Shown: positions 50,298-60,126, counted from the stretch's first letter. The stretch is 64,000 nucleotides of DNA from JBLWXV01 sp048267245 (GCA_048267245.1 JBLWXV010000002.1:558001-622000); one strand, 5' to 3'. The notes: generated by a model from the sequence alone, not told the origin. Program-made: numbers and translations.

Positions 50298-51458
50298 ATG
50301 AAAAAAAACAATCCTCTGTTTTTGGTTTTAATATTGTCCTTTTTTGTGGCCGCATGTAACCCTCAAGATCCAGAAGTAACTGACGACTTAACTCAATCAG
50401 ACGAAGAGGTGAGAGTTGATCCTTCATTGCCAGAAGATCCTGGTGCAGGTGAAATCATTGGTGAAGACGAAGAAGATGAGGAGCAAGCAAGCTACTCGGT
50501 TCAAATGACCTTTAATAAAAATGCTTATGGTTTCTATGCAGATGAATCTCAGAGTGTAAAAGGCACTGTGAGTTCTACCACTGCTAAGGAGGTTCGCCTT
50601 CTTATTGATGGGGTTGTAGAAAAGCAAGCGACAGTCTCTAGCAAAGCATTCAGCTTTAATCTTACTTTCTATGATGCTCAAATGGGTGATCTTGTATTTG
50701 AGGCACTCGACTCATCTGGTGAAGTCGTAGGTAAGAAGAACGTCTTCTTTCAAGTTGTGAAGCGACCTTTTGGAGGTGGTGGAAGCGTTGTAGAAGATAA
50801 GCGCAATCTTTTTGAGCTCAGTGGACCCGATTTAGGAAGTGCAAGGAAAATGACTTTGTGGGCCACTAGTTACTGGCTTCCACAAGTAGATAATAAAGAT
50901 TCTGGTTTTGCCCTGAGGGATCTCTCTGGCAATTCGCTTGGTGCTAATGTCACTCGTAGGGAGTGGTGTGACGCTGCGATGGAGGGATCAATTCAAGTTC
51001 GCTATAGCGATGGGCACCTGGTGACATATAACTATGCAGGGACTTCGTCTTCTAACCAGGTGGATTGTAGTGCTTACTACAATCACTCTGCTAGCCACAA
51101 GGTAAAGTTTAGAGAGGCTAATGGCGAGTACGGCGATGGTGTTAGAGACTATCAACTTGTACCTCATAGAAGTATCGCCGTTGATCCCAATGTGATTGCC
51201 TATGGAAGCGTGGTGTATATTCCTGCTGCAAAAGGAAATGTCATGAAACTTCCAAATGGTGAAACCTTCACTCACGATGGTTATTACTATGCGGTCGATA
51301 CTGGTGGACTCATCAAGCAGAACCATATTGACGTCTTTAGAGGAACCGATCAGAAAATAAGCCAGAGTTGGATTAAGAGCAGTTCTTCAGGAACATTCAC
51401 AGCTTATGTTGTTAGTGATGCCGAGGCTGAAGATTTTCTCGATAGTATCCACCACTAG
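50298..51458 (+). CDS. lipoprotein with 3D (MltA-like) domain
   Basis: A 386-residue lipoprotein (lipobox FVAAC) with a long acidic spacer (about 22-65), a small Ig-like beta domain (about 70-160, YGFYADESQSVKGTVSS) and a C-terminal 3D domain: LWATSYWLP, SIAVDPNVIAYGSVVYIP, YYAVDTGGLIKQNHIDVF with the three Asp residues that name the domain. 3D domains are the catalytic double-psi barrels of lytic transglycosylases and Rpf-type muralytic enzymes. It probably cleaves peptidoglycan from a membrane tether. It is a single gene followed by a GC-rich hairpin. Confidence 0.83.
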   Translation: MKKNNPLFLVLILSFFVAACNPQDPEVTDDLTQSDEEVRVDPSLPEDPGAGEIIGEDEEDEEQASYSVQMTFNKNAYGFYADESQSVKGTVSSTTAKEVRLLIDGVVEKQATVSSKAFSFNLTFYDAQMGDLVFEALDSSGEVVGKKNVFFQVVKRPFGGGGSVVEDKRNLFELSGPDLGSARKMTLWATSYWLPQVDNKDSGFALRDLSGNSLGANVTRREWCDAAMEGSIQVRYSDGHLVTYNYAGTSSSNQVDCSAYYNHSASHKVKFREANGEYGDGVRDYQLVPHRSIAVDPNVIAYGSVVYIPAAKGNVMKLPNGETFTHDGYYYAVDTGGLIKQNHIDVFRGTDQKISQSWIKSSSSGTFTAYVVSDAEAEDFLDSIHH

Positions 51459-51467
51459 TGTAGTGTT

Positions 51468-51487
51468 GCGCTCGGACATCCGAGCGC
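51468..51487. terminator. GC-rich hairpin, probable terminator
   Basis: GCGCTCGGA, loop CA, TCCGAGCGC is a perfect 9-bp stem 9 bases after the stop codon. The following AGGACACATTTT is a poor U-tract, so termination is probable rather than certain. The arm CCGAGCGC recurs in the intragenic hairpin at 33469. Confidence 0.62.
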
Positions 51488-51567
51488 AGGACACATTTTC
51501 CGCTGTTGAACTTAACCAAACCTAGCGAGACAATATTCTGACAACCCTGAGCATAGAGGTGTCTCTC

Positions 51568-52131
51568 GTGCGCTTCAAGCTAGTCTTCCACCTACTTATT
51601 GTTCCCATTCTGACTTCCTCTTTGAGCTACTCTGCCCAGGAAGAGGGTGATCTGGCCGTTTGTAGGGCCGAGTATGAGAGCTTTAAGGGGCCAATCAATG
51701 TGCAGGACATTCTTCACAATCTCTTTGTCAAATTCTCAATGAAAAATGATAGGGGCGAACCCTTAAAATTTAAGGCGACGCAGATAGAGTTGCGAGGAGG
51801 GGTCGTGGAATTTATCGATCCTAGACTTAATGGCAAAGTGATTAGCTCAACCGAGAATAATTGTGCTCGCACTAAGAAAAATATTTTTGGTTACGAAGTT
51901 TGCCAGGAAGTTGCCGCTACCGCTATCGCTGACAAACTCTGTAAGCAGCTGGGTCTTCCTGGGGCCAGCTCAGATCTGCCCAGTGGCGAAGTTGAAAGAG
52001 TCGCCAACACTAGTGAGCCCTTTTCATATAAATTCGACGAAGGAAAATGGCACGTCCTAAAGCTATGGTCGGCCCTCTCACCAAGGATCTACCACTCGCG
52101 GCTAAAAAAGCTCAGCTGCCGCGCCTTTTAA
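51568..52131 (+). CDS. secreted cysteine-containing protein, unknown function
   Basis: The start is taken as the GTG at 51568, 8 bases after GAGG; a GTG three codons earlier is also possible. The protein is about 187 residues, has a signal peptide ending near YSAQ, and six Cys residues in the mature part, including the segment CARTKKNIFGYEVCQEVAA and a C-terminal KLSCRAF. The pattern suggests a compact disulphide-bonded extracellular protein. No family is recognised. It lies alone between the 3D-domain gene and the metal efflux operon. Confidence 0.6.
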   Translation: MRFKLVFHLLIVPILTSSLSYSAQEEGDLAVCRAEYESFKGPINVQDILHNLFVKFSMKNDRGEPLKFKATQIELRGGVVEFIDPRLNGKVISSTENNCARTKKNIFGYEVCQEVAATAIADKLCKQLGLPGASSDLPSGEVERVANTSEPFSYKFDEGKWHVLKLWSALSPRIYHSRLKKLSCRAF

Positions 52132-52217
52132 CGTCGTAATTCTAGCCATTTAGCTTTTAATGTCACATTCTTGGTCTATAGAACGTATTCCTCAATATCT
52201 AAAGAGGTGGCCAAGTG

Positions 52218-53429
52218 ATGCTGAAGGGATTCTTCCTACTATTTTCATATTCGTTTGCACTCCAGGCGAGCGAACTCAGTTTTAATGAAGCTCAAAAGCG
52301 CGTCCTTGCCCACGAGCTGTTACAGGCAAGTCGTCATCGGGCGCAAGCGCTTGAGGGCAGAGCACAGGTCGATGGGGCATGGGGAGATCCAGTTCTATCA
52401 ATTGGGGCCAATAACCTACCTATTGATCATAATTTTAAGCGCGACGTGACTCCCATGACAGGAATCTCTTTCGGGATCGCCCAAAAAATTCCCCTCGGCG
52501 CGAGAATTGCCAACAAAGAAGAAGCTTCCCTGGCCCGTGCAAAGAAGGCCGGCACGGATGGAGAGTTACTTGGGCATCAGTTGATGGCGCGCCTCTGGAT
52601 TAACCTCATCTCAATACGCAGAATGGAGCGCGACCTCAATTATCTCTCAGAAAATGAGCGTTGGCTTGAGTCGATGGTTAAAGTTTCTAAGAAGCTCTAT
52701 TCAAATGGCAAGATCACTCAACAGGCCTTGCTCGACATTCAAATTCGCCACAATCAAGTTTTGGCCCAACAAAGTGAGAAGCGCTCTACTCTTAAATCTC
52801 TACGTGCAGACCAAGCCTTTCTCTTAGGTGAGAATAAAAGTATTGATCTTAAGACAGTTCCTTGGAAAAAGTTAACTCTGGTTAATGAAGATAGAGATCT
52901 AAAAGCTTCCTCTCTAGAGCTAGGTGCACGCTCTGCTGAACTTGAGCGATCTGCCTCTCGCTGGGCGAGGATTCCAGAAGTAACCGTGGGGCTAAATTAT
53001 ATTAAACGGGAAAATATTGATGGAAAGGGCGACTTCGCTTCATTAATGCTGAGCTTTCCAATGCCCTTTGGAAACACTCGATCAGGATCAGAGGTACAGG
53101 CAAATCAAGATTGGCTAGTTGCTCAAAATGAATTGAAGAGCTATCAACGCGAGAAAGGTTCTCGCATTGAGTCCTTATCAAGTCAGCTTGAATCTCTTAA
53201 GGAGCAACAAGAACTCACTAAACGTTCACTGAGTTTCGCTCGCACCGCCAGAGAAACTTCGGCAAAATCCTATCGCCTTGGTGCACTCTCTTACTTTGAT
53301 TTACTTCAAGCAGAACTTCGCCAGCAGGAGTTAGAATTCAAATCAAATGAACTGGAAGCAAAAGTGGCACAAACCTATTTAGAAGAGAAGCTGATTCACA
53401 GTGATGTTCTTATCTCCATGGAGCAATAG
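52218..53429 (+). CDS. TolC-family outer-membrane efflux protein (CusC/CzcC type)
   Basis: About 403 residues, starting at the ATG at 52218 with AGAGGTGG upstream (a GTG immediately before it is in frame). Signal peptide, then the repeated long helices and short strand segments of OEP proteins: DPVLSIGANNLP, FGIAQKIPLGARI, RIPEVTVGLNYIKRE, MLSFPMPFG and SYRLGALSYFDLLQAE. It forms the outer-membrane duct of a tripartite pump. It abuts the adaptor gene, then the RND pump gene, giving the usual C-B-A order of heavy-metal efflux operons. Confidence 0.86.
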   Translation: MLKGFFLLFSYSFALQASELSFNEAQKRVLAHELLQASRHRAQALEGRAQVDGAWGDPVLSIGANNLPIDHNFKRDVTPMTGISFGIAQKIPLGARIANKEEASLARAKKAGTDGELLGHQLMARLWINLISIRRMERDLNYLSENERWLESMVKVSKKLYSNGKITQQALLDIQIRHNQVLAQQSEKRSTLKSLRADQAFLLGENKSIDLKTVPWKKLTLVNEDRDLKASSLELGARSAELERSASRWARIPEVTVGLNYIKRENIDGKGDFASLMLSFPMPFGNTRSGSEVQANQDWLVAQNELKSYQREKGSRIESLSSQLESLKEQQELTKRSLSFARTARETSAKSYRLGALSYFDLLQAELRQQELEFKSNELEAKVAQTYLEEKLIHSDVLISMEQ

Positions 53430-54770
53430 TTGAAAGTTTTATCATTTATTCTTATGGGACTTTTCTTGGTGAGTTGTAATAATGGTGAGCAGAATAAGAG
53501 CGCTGCTACTGATCACTCTACTCACGAGCATAAAACCGAGAGCTACTACACTTGCTCAATGCATCCGCAGGTAAGAGAGAAGGAGCCAGGCAAGTGTCCA
53601 ATCTGCCATATGAATTTAACTAAAGTTGATGTTGAGGAGGAGCCGCAAGTAAAGGCTCAACCAATTAAAGAGATTTGGGCCTGTGAAGAGGATCACTCAG
53701 TTACATCAGAGTCTCCAACTATTTGTCCTTTAGATGGACAGGAAATGGTGAAACTCAGTCAACCAGCGTCAGGTCCAATTCAAAAGGTAAATCTCAAACA
53801 AGGACAAATCGCCCACTTTGATGCCAGAGTCTTTGAAGCTCAGCATATGCTCATGAAAAAGGAAATACGCTTATTAGGCCAAGTTGTTCAAGCTTCTCAG
53901 AAAGAGAGCAATATTCCGCTGCGAGTAGATGGAAGAATTGAAAAAGTCTTCGTGAAATCTGAAGGCGAGTCCATTCGCCGCGGGCAGCCTGTCGTTGAAA
54001 TCTATTCACCCACATTAATAAGTGCGGGTGAGGAGTATGTCATCGCCTATAAGGGGGCCAAGAAAAATTCCGGCAATAAAGACTATAAAGATCTTCTGCG
54101 CCAATCAGAGGAGCGCTTAACGAATTGGGGAGTCACCAGTGAGCAAAGAGAGCGCTGGGCCAATACGGGAGTGGTTGATCAATCAATTGTTGTATACGCC
54201 CCAACAAGCGGTATCGTGACCAAGCGATTTGCTGTCATTGGTCGCTATTTTAAAGAGGGACAGAGTTTATTTGATCTAGTTGACCTCTCAAGTGTATGGG
54301 TTGAGCTTGATGTGTATGAAGTTGACTCCGGGATGGTTGAGAACGGACAGAAATTAGAAATGGGATTCTCAGCAATTCCAGGTCTTATTAAGAAAGGAGA
54401 GCTTGATTTTGTCTCTCCGGTGATTGACCCAAAGACAAGGACGTTAAAGGTGAGGGCCACCATCGACAACTCGGGTGGCGAACTCAAACTAGGAATGATC
54501 GTCGATGCTCGCCTAGATGTAGAGCTCAAAGGGGACCGCCTCGTTATTCCTCGCACCTCGGTGGTTGATACCGGCAAGCGCCAGATTGCCTGGGTTAAAG
54601 TTGGGGAGAGAAGCTTTGAGTCGAGACTCCTAAATCTTGGTATGATTGCCGGTGACTACGTTGAAGTAATCTCGGGACTATCACTTGGTGATCAAGTGGT
54701 GGAGCGAGGCAACTTCCTTTTAGATGCTCAAGCTCAGCTCTTTGGCTCACCTGAAGCACATAACCACTAG
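53430..54770 (+). CDS. cusB: CusB-like periplasmic adaptor with metal-binding domains
   Basis: A 446-residue lipoprotein (FLVSC), starting at a TTG that directly abuts the preceding stop codon. After a His/Thr-rich spacer comes a heavy-metal-binding domain YYTCSMHPQVREKEPGKCPI-type with CHMNL, and a second, degenerate copy (WACEEDHSV, ICPLDGQEM). Then the lipoyl-like, alpha-hairpin and beta-barrel parts of a membrane-fusion protein (VDGRIEKVFVKSEGESIRRG, VYAPTSGIVTKRFAVIGR). It links the RND pump to the outer-membrane channel and may hand over copper or silver ions. Metal choice is inferred from the CusB-like N-terminus. Confidence 0.86.
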   Translation: MKVLSFILMGLFLVSCNNGEQNKSAATDHSTHEHKTESYYTCSMHPQVREKEPGKCPICHMNLTKVDVEEEPQVKAQPIKEIWACEEDHSVTSESPTICPLDGQEMVKLSQPASGPIQKVNLKQGQIAHFDARVFEAQHMLMKKEIRLLGQVVQASQKESNIPLRVDGRIEKVFVKSEGESIRRGQPVVEIYSPTLISAGEEYVIAYKGAKKNSGNKDYKDLLRQSEERLTNWGVTSEQRERWANTGVVDQSIVVYAPTSGIVTKRFAVIGRYFKEGQSLFDLVDLSSVWVELDVYEVDSGMVENGQKLEMGFSAIPGLIKKGELDFVSPVIDPKTRTLKVRATIDNSGGELKLGMIVDARLDVELKGDRLVIPRTSVVDTGKRQIAWVKVGERSFESRLLNLGMIAGDYVEVISGLSLGDQVVERGNFLLDAQAQLFGSPEAHNH

Positions 54771-54778
54771 GAGATTTT

Positions 54779-57700
54779 GTGAATCAATTTATTCAAAATC
54801 TCGTTGAAGGTGCCATTCGTCGCAGAGTCTTCGTAGTTCTTTGCTTTGTACTGGTTGCCCTTGCTTGTGTTTTTGCAATCAGGAATGCCAGAGTCGATGC
54901 GATACCGGATATCGGTGAAAACCAACAAATTGTCTTTTCTGAGTGGGCCGGTCGATCGCCTAAGGATATAGAAGAGCAGCTGACCTATCCGCTCTCAAGC
55001 GCCCTTCAAGGTCTACCTGGGGTTAGTTCGATTAGGGGGATTTCAGCGTTTGGTTTTTCAAGTATCTCAGTTATTTTCAATGATGATGTCGATTTTTACT
55101 GGGCGAGATCGCGAGTTCTAGAGAAGCTCTCCTCCTTGGGAGATGTTCTACCTAGTGGGGTAAACCCAACGCTTGGCCCAGATGCGACAGGGCTTGGGCA
55201 AATTTTCATGTATACACTTGAGAATGATCCCGATTCAAAAAAGAAGTTGAGCCTTGATGAATTGAGAAGTCTTCAAGATTTCTATGTGAAACTTCATCTG
55301 CAAGCGGCTACTGGTGTGAGCGAAGTGGCCAGCGTTGGGGGATTCGTTAAGGAATACCAGATCGATATTGATCCCAGAAAACTTCTCGCTTATGACATTC
55401 ACTTTACAGGAATTATTAAGGCCATTGAAAATAGCAATTTAGATGTTGGCGCGGAGGTCATTGAGTCTGGTGAGCGGGAGATGATTGTTCGTGGTGTGGG
55501 CTTTTTTAGAAGCTTGCGCGATATCGAAAATGTTGTAGTGGGAGTAAAAGAAGGAACTCCTGTTCGTGTGCAAGATCTTGCTAGTGTTGGTCATGGGCCG
55601 AGTTTTCGTCGCGGGGCCCTGGATCGATCAGGGCAGGAGAGTGTGGGTGGCATTGTAACGATGAGATATGGCGCCAATCCCCAAGAGGTTATTGATTCAG
55701 TTAAATCGAAAATTGAAGAATTAAAAGATGGCCTCCCAAAAGGAGTTAAGCTCGTACCATTTTATGATCGCACAGAACTAATTAGTAAAACTCTTGGCAC
55801 AGTCTATAGTGCACTTCTGCAAGAGATCGTGATCACGGTTATTGTTGTCATGCTCTTTCTCTTACATTTTAGATCGTCGGTACTCGTCTCCCTAACACTT
55901 CCCTTTGGAGTTGGGATTAGCTTTATCTTGATGAATCAATTTGGTGTAGATTCAAATATCATGAGTCTCTCTGGTCTCGTTATTGCCATTGGAACGATGG
56001 TCGATATGGGGATTATTATTACAGAGAATATTTATAGTGCACTGGCCACAGAGCGCCCTACAAATTCTAAGGATCGCTTAAATATTATTATTGCTTCTGC
56101 CAGAGAAGTAGCTGGCCCAATTCTAACTGCCGTGCTCACAACGATTGTCACTTTTCTTCCGGTCTTTGCACTTGAAGGGGCCGAAGGCAAGCTCTTTGGC
56201 CCTCTTGCCTGGGCCAAGACACTTGCCATGTTTGGGGCGGTCGTCGTTGCCATACTTCTTGTCCCTGTCTTGAGTGTCTTTTTTCTAAAGGGAGAGCTGA
56301 AGCCCATAGAGGATAATAAAGTTTCAAAAGAGATTCTCTCTCACTACCGACCAGCTCTTAGGTTTATTTTTGCCAATAGAGCAAAGTTTCTCTTTCTTCC
56401 AATCATTATTGTTCTCATTGGTGCCCTAAGCTATTTTCAACTCGGAAAAGAATTCATGCCCTCACTCAATGAGGGGACAATTCTTTATATGCCTGTGACA
56501 ACTCCTGATGTTTCAATGACCAAGTCGCGCGAGCTTTTAGCCTATACTGATAAATTGATTGCAAAGCACCCACTTGTTGAGAGTGTTGTTGGAAAGCTTG
56601 GGCGTGCTCAGAGTGCGCTCGACCCTGCACCTGTGGCGATGATTGAGACGGTGATCAATCTAGTGCCAGAGGATCAATGGCCAGCAGGAACGGATATCTA
56701 TTCCATTATGCAAGAACTTGATCAGTCTCTTCAAGTTCCTGGACTAGTCAATGCTTGGCTCTTTCCGATTGAAAACCGAGTGGCGATGATTTCAACTGGT
56801 ATTAAGACTCCAGTAGGGATTAAGATATTTGGCCCAGATCTAAATGTCCTTGAGGAGATCGCTTCACAAGTGACTAGGGTGATGGAGGGAGTTGAGGGAG
56901 CATATGGTGTCTATGCTGAGCGCACTGTGGGAAAACCCTATGTCGAGTTCCATGTCGATCGCCTCGCAGCTTCTCGCTACGGAATTAATACTGGAGATGT
57001 TGGACGAATTATTCAAACAGCCGTTGGGGGAATGCCCATAGGTCAGTTTTTTGAAGGTCGTGAGCGCTTCCCAATTCGTCTGCGCTATAAGAAGGAATTT
57101 AGAGATGACATTGAAGAACTTAAGCGGGTCCTTATTCCCAGTCCGCTTGGTCCACATGTTCCTTTGGGGAGTTTGGCCGAAATTAAAGTAGTGACTGGGC
57201 CTGCGATGATTCAATCTGAAAATGGTATGCAGAGACTAGCTGTACTTGTGAATGTGCGCAACCGCGATGTTATTGGACTAGTAAATGAGGGAATGGAAAA
57301 GGTTGCAAGAGAGGTTGAGCTTCCTCCTGGATACTCTCTCTCTTGGGCCGGTCAATGGGAAAATCAAGTGAGGGCCAACAATAGACTTCTTTGGCTAGTT
57401 CCCCTCTCTTTATTTATTAATCTCATCTTGATTTATCTTGGTATTGGTAAATTGAGAGACGCAGCGATCGTCTTTAGTGCAATTCCAGTCGCCGCAGCTG
57501 GAGGCTTAATTTTACTATTTCTCACCGGCACAAATACATCAGTGGCCGTTTGGGTTGGCTTCATTGCTCTCTTTGGTATTGCTGTAGATGATGGGGTTGT
57601 CCTTATGAGCTATATTAAGTCCGAGCGGGAAAAATTGCGTCCTCGAAATACCTCTGAGCTTTTATCACTTGTCGAAAACGCATGTTGCAGACGCATTAGA

Positions 57701-57916
57701 CCGCTGCTGATGACCACGGCGACAACTATCTGCGCGCTTCTACCTGTCATGTGGTCAACTGGGACAGGCTCCGAAGTTATGAAGCCAATGGCCATTCCTG
57801 TTCTCGGTGGAATGACGATTGAATTGATTACATTATTTGTCGTACCTGTTATTTATATAATTTTTGAAGAAAGAAATTTAAAATTAAAATCCAACGAGGA
57901 GAATGCTCATGATTAA
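54779..57916 (+). CDS. cusA: heavy-metal RND efflux pump (CusA/CzcA family)
   Basis: A 1045-residue HME-family RND transporter starting at GTG behind TAGGAG. It has twelve membrane helices with large periplasmic loops. Signatures: DAIPDIGENQQIVFSEWAGR, QLTYPLSSALQGLPGV, GLVIAIGTMVDMGIIITENI in TM4, GKEFMPSLNEGTILYMPV, and FGIAVDDGVVLMSYI in TM10. It uses the proton gradient to drive metal ions from periplasm or cytoplasm out through the TolC-type channel. CusA (Cu/Ag) and CzcA (Co/Zn/Cd) cannot be separated safely by eye; the adaptor favours CusA. The small metal-binding protein gene overlaps its end. Confidence 0.92.
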   Translation: MNQFIQNLVEGAIRRRVFVVLCFVLVALACVFAIRNARVDAIPDIGENQQIVFSEWAGRSPKDIEEQLTYPLSSALQGLPGVSSIRGISAFGFSSISVIFNDDVDFYWARSRVLEKLSSLGDVLPSGVNPTLGPDATGLGQIFMYTLENDPDSKKKLSLDELRSLQDFYVKLHLQAATGVSEVASVGGFVKEYQIDIDPRKLLAYDIHFTGIIKAIENSNLDVGAEVIESGEREMIVRGVGFFRSLRDIENVVVGVKEGTPVRVQDLASVGHGPSFRRGALDRSGQESVGGIVTMRYGANPQEVIDSVKSKIEELKDGLPKGVKLVPFYDRTELISKTLGTVYSALLQEIVITVIVVMLFLLHFRSSVLVSLTLPFGVGISFILMNQFGVDSNIMSLSGLVIAIGTMVDMGIIITENIYSALATERPTNSKDRLNIIIASAREVAGPILTAVLTTIVTFLPVFALEGAEGKLFGPLAWAKTLAMFGAVVVAILLVPVLSVFFLKGELKPIEDNKVSKEILSHYRPALRFIFANRAKFLFLPIIIVLIGALSYFQLGKEFMPSLNEGTILYMPVTTPDVSMTKSRELLAYTDKLIAKHPLVESVVGKLGRAQSALDPAPVAMIETVINLVPEDQWPAGTDIYSIMQELDQSLQVPGLVNAWLFPIENRVAMISTGIKTPVGIKIFGPDLNVLEEIASQVTRVMEGVEGAYGVYAERTVGKPYVEFHVDRLAASRYGINTGDVGRIIQTAVGGMPIGQFFEGRERFPIRLRYKKEFRDDIEELKRVLIPSPLGPHVPLGSLAEIKVVTGPAMIQSENGMQRLAVLVNVRNRDVIGLVNEGMEKVAREVELPPGYSLSWAGQWENQVRANNRLLWLVPLSLFINLILIYLGIGKLRDAAIVFSAIPVAAAGGLILLFLTGTNTSVAVWVGFIALFGIAVDDGVVLMSYIKSEREKLRPRNTSELLSLVENACCRRIRPLLMTTATTICALLPVMWSTGTGSEVMKPMAIPVLGGMTIELITLFVVPVIYIIFEERNLKLKSNEENAHD

Positions 57917-58388
57917 AAAAATCATTTTAATAACAATTTGCCTAGCATCACTAAGTGTTTGGGCAAGAACTGAGTTAAAGCCTGAAGTTCAAGCGCAGGT
58001 TCAAGAAGTGCTCAAGGCCGCAGATAAACTTCATGCCTCATTCTTTGAATATGATGCTAAGAAAGTTGAGAGCGAAGCAAAAACTGTGATCGCTAAGATT
58101 GATCAACTTAAAGATCCGGAGCTTACTAAGTTACTCAAAGTAACGAAGGAAAAGCTCGCTCTTTTAGGACCTGCTCAGAATGAAGAAGCCAATAAAGAAA
58201 ATTTCTATATTGTTTCGCTTGGTCTAGGCAATATCATTAATAAATACGATGTGGGCGGCAAGTGGAATGTCTACTCTTGTCCAATGGTAAAGAAGAAGTG
58301 GATCCAAGATTCATCTAAGGTTGATGATGTACAAAATCCCTACGCTGCGAGTATGCCTAATTGTGGAACTAAAGACACAAATTTCTAA
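57909..58388 (+). CDS. exported DUF3347-like metal-binding protein
   Basis: The start is the ATG at 57909, 7 bases after GAGGAG and 8 bases inside the pump gene; an earlier ATG is too close to that ribosome site. The 159-residue protein has a signal peptide (MIKKIILITICLASLSVWA), a helical bundle (about 20-110, LKAADKLHASFFEYDAKKVE) like DUF3347, and a C-terminal KWNVYSCPMVKKKWIQ with VQNPYAASMPNCG. The Met/Cys cluster is typical of heavy-metal (copper) binding proteins in Cus-type operons. It is probably a periplasmic metallochaperone. Confidence 0.8.
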   Translation: MIKKIILITICLASLSVWARTELKPEVQAQVQEVLKAADKLHASFFEYDAKKVESEAKTVIAKIDQLKDPELTKLLKVTKEKLALLGPAQNEEANKENFYIVSLGLGNIINKYDVGGKWNVYSCPMVKKKWIQDSSKVDDVQNPYAASMPNCGTKDTNF

Positions 58389-58396
58389 GGATACTT

Positions 58397-59359
58397 ATGA
58401 AAGCCCTCGCGATCTGTGAAAATTCAAAATTAATCGTTACAGAGAGAGCGAGGCCTGATATGCGCCCTGATGAAATTTTAATCAGGGTTCATTCAAGTGG
58501 AATGAATCGAGCGGATCTTCTTCAATGTGAGGGGCGCTATCCTGCTCCTCAGGGTGTTGTTGCAGATATTCCAGGTCTAGAAGTCGCAGGTGAAGTTGTT
58601 GAGGTAGGGGGAAATGTCACTCGCTTTAAAACGGGTGATAGGGTGTGCGCCTTACTTGCTGGAGGAGGGTATGCTAGCGAAGTGAGTGTGAGTGAGCTGT
58701 GCGCTTTTCCTATGCCCAGTGATCTCACATATGCCCAAGGTGCTTCGCTACCTGAGGCGCTCTATACGGTATGGCTAAATGTCTTTGAATTGGGACAACT
58801 TCGTCCTCAGCAAAAAATCCTAATCCATGGTGGCAGCAGCGGCATTGGCAGCTTTGCAATAATGTTAGCAAAAGCCTTTGATTGCGAGATCACAGTTACC
58901 GTGGGAAGCGAACTTAAGGCAGCCTATTGTAGGGAATTGGGAGCGCATCAATGCGTGCTCTACCGCGCGGTGGATTTTGAAGAGCAGCTTCAAGGAAGTC
59001 AGTTTGATGTGATACTCGATATGGTTGGCGGAGACTACTTTTCAAAGAATATAAATCTGTTGGGCTTTGAGGGGCGACTCGTCTACATTAATGCCATGGG
59101 CGGTCGCACTGGCGAGCTAGACATCGTAAAGCTAATGCAGAAGAGATTGACCGTGACTGGGAGCACGCTAAGAAATCGAAGCTCTGAGTTTAAGTTTCAA
59201 ATTGGAATGAGTCTTGAGGCTAAGATTTTACCGCTGATAAAATCTAAAGTGATCTTACCTAGGGTCTATCGTGAATTTTCATATGAACAAGCCAATGAAG
59301 CTCTAGAACTTATGAAGTCTAGTAATCATATGGGAAAACTCGTTTTGAACTGGTCTTAA
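58397..59359 (+). CDS. zinc-free NADPH quinone oxidoreductase (PIG3-like MDR)
   Basis: A 320-residue medium-chain reductase with the PIG3/Qor layout: SSGMNRADLLQCEGRYPAP, then IPGLEVAGEVVEVGGNVTRF, the cofactor site ILIHGGSSGIGSFAI and LDMVGGDYF. No structural-zinc Cys cluster is seen, as expected for quinone reductases. It reduces quinones with NADPH by one electron, or acts on related enones. AAGGA lies upstream, 8 bases after the preceding stop, so it may be read through from the metal operon. It overlaps the convergent fructosamine-kinase-like gene by 4 bases. Confidence 0.86.
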   Translation: MKALAICENSKLIVTERARPDMRPDEILIRVHSSGMNRADLLQCEGRYPAPQGVVADIPGLEVAGEVVEVGGNVTRFKTGDRVCALLAGGGYASEVSVSELCAFPMPSDLTYAQGASLPEALYTVWLNVFELGQLRPQQKILIHGGSSGIGSFAIMLAKAFDCEITVTVGSELKAAYCRELGAHQCVLYRAVDFEEQLQGSQFDVILDMVGGDYFSKNINLLGFEGRLVYINAMGGRTGELDIVKLMQKRLTVTGSTLRNRSSEFKFQIGMSLEAKILPLIKSKVILPRVYREFSYEQANEALELMKSSNHMGKLVLNWS

Positions 59360-60126
59360 ATTGAGTCGATGGCAGCAAGTCCATCTTCTATACCCGACCA
59401 GTAATTATCGCCAAAAATATTAAAGTGGTTGAGGTAGTGGTAGAGGTTGTAAATCTTTGAGCGCAGATCAAAGTGAGGAGCTACCAAGTATCCAGTGAAG
59501 TAGGATTGATAGAATTCTACTGGGAAGTCACTGAACATTCTTGTCATGGCCAGATCAACTTCTCTGTCTCCGAAATAAACCGCTGGATCAATTAGCCAAG
59601 GGCCTTCTTTGTCAAAGACTACATTTCCACTCCACAAGTCTCCGTGAAGGAGCGAGGCTTTGGGATTGTGTAGGTTTAGAAAATCTATAATGACAAATTT
59701 GTGGATATTAAAATATTCAAGCAACTCATCTCTCGTTGCCTCATCCTTCACACGAGCTGCTTGGTAGCACAGTCGTTGCTCAAAGAAGAATTCACCCCAA
59801 CAATTAGATTGCAGATTTTTTTGAGGGGAGAGGCCAATGTAATTGTCCTCGCCCAGTCCAAACTGCTGATTGGAAATTGAATGAAGTTTTAGAAGCTTTT
59901 TAGCGCACTCAACCCAGTCACTTGCATTTGGAAGGGCTATTTCAATATGCTCAAGCTCAAGGTAGTCCCTAGTGACGCTTAGAACTTTTGGGATTTGGAA
60001 TTGATGAACAGACTGATATTGGCGCAAGAGTTCAAGACCCTTGTATTCACAAAAGAGCGAATCGCCTTTTCCAGGCCGTCCATATTTTACAAAAATCCCG
60101 TTATCCATCAGTGTTGCACTATCCAT
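59356..60126 (-). CDS. fructosamine kinase/ketosamine-3-kinase-like protein
   Basis: A 256-residue kinase-fold protein: IFVKYGRPGKGDSLFCEYKG in the N-lobe, LLHGDLWSGN for the catalytic loop, and LIDPAVYFGDREVDLAM for the metal-binding segment, all typical of PF03881. It is somewhat shorter than usual (about 290) at the N-terminus. Bacterial members phosphorylate sugar adducts on protein amines (deglycation) or free sugar-like substrates. It is a single leftward gene; the gap to the divergent MFS gene contains TGTGT-TCAT-ACACA (60161-60174), a small inverted repeat. Confidence 0.84.
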   Translation of the reverse strand: MDSATLMDNGIFVKYGRPGKGDSLFCEYKGLELLRQYQSVHQFQIPKVLSVTRDYLELEHIEIALPNASDWVECAKKLLKLHSISNQQFGLGEDNYIGLSPQKNLQSNCWGEFFFEQRLCYQAARVKDEATRDELLEYFNIHKFVIIDFLNLHNPKASLLHGDLWSGNVVFDKEGPWLIDPAVYFGDREVDLAMTRMFSDFPVEFYQSYFTGYLVAPHFDLRSKIYNLYHYLNHFNIFGDNYWSGIEDGLAAIDSI

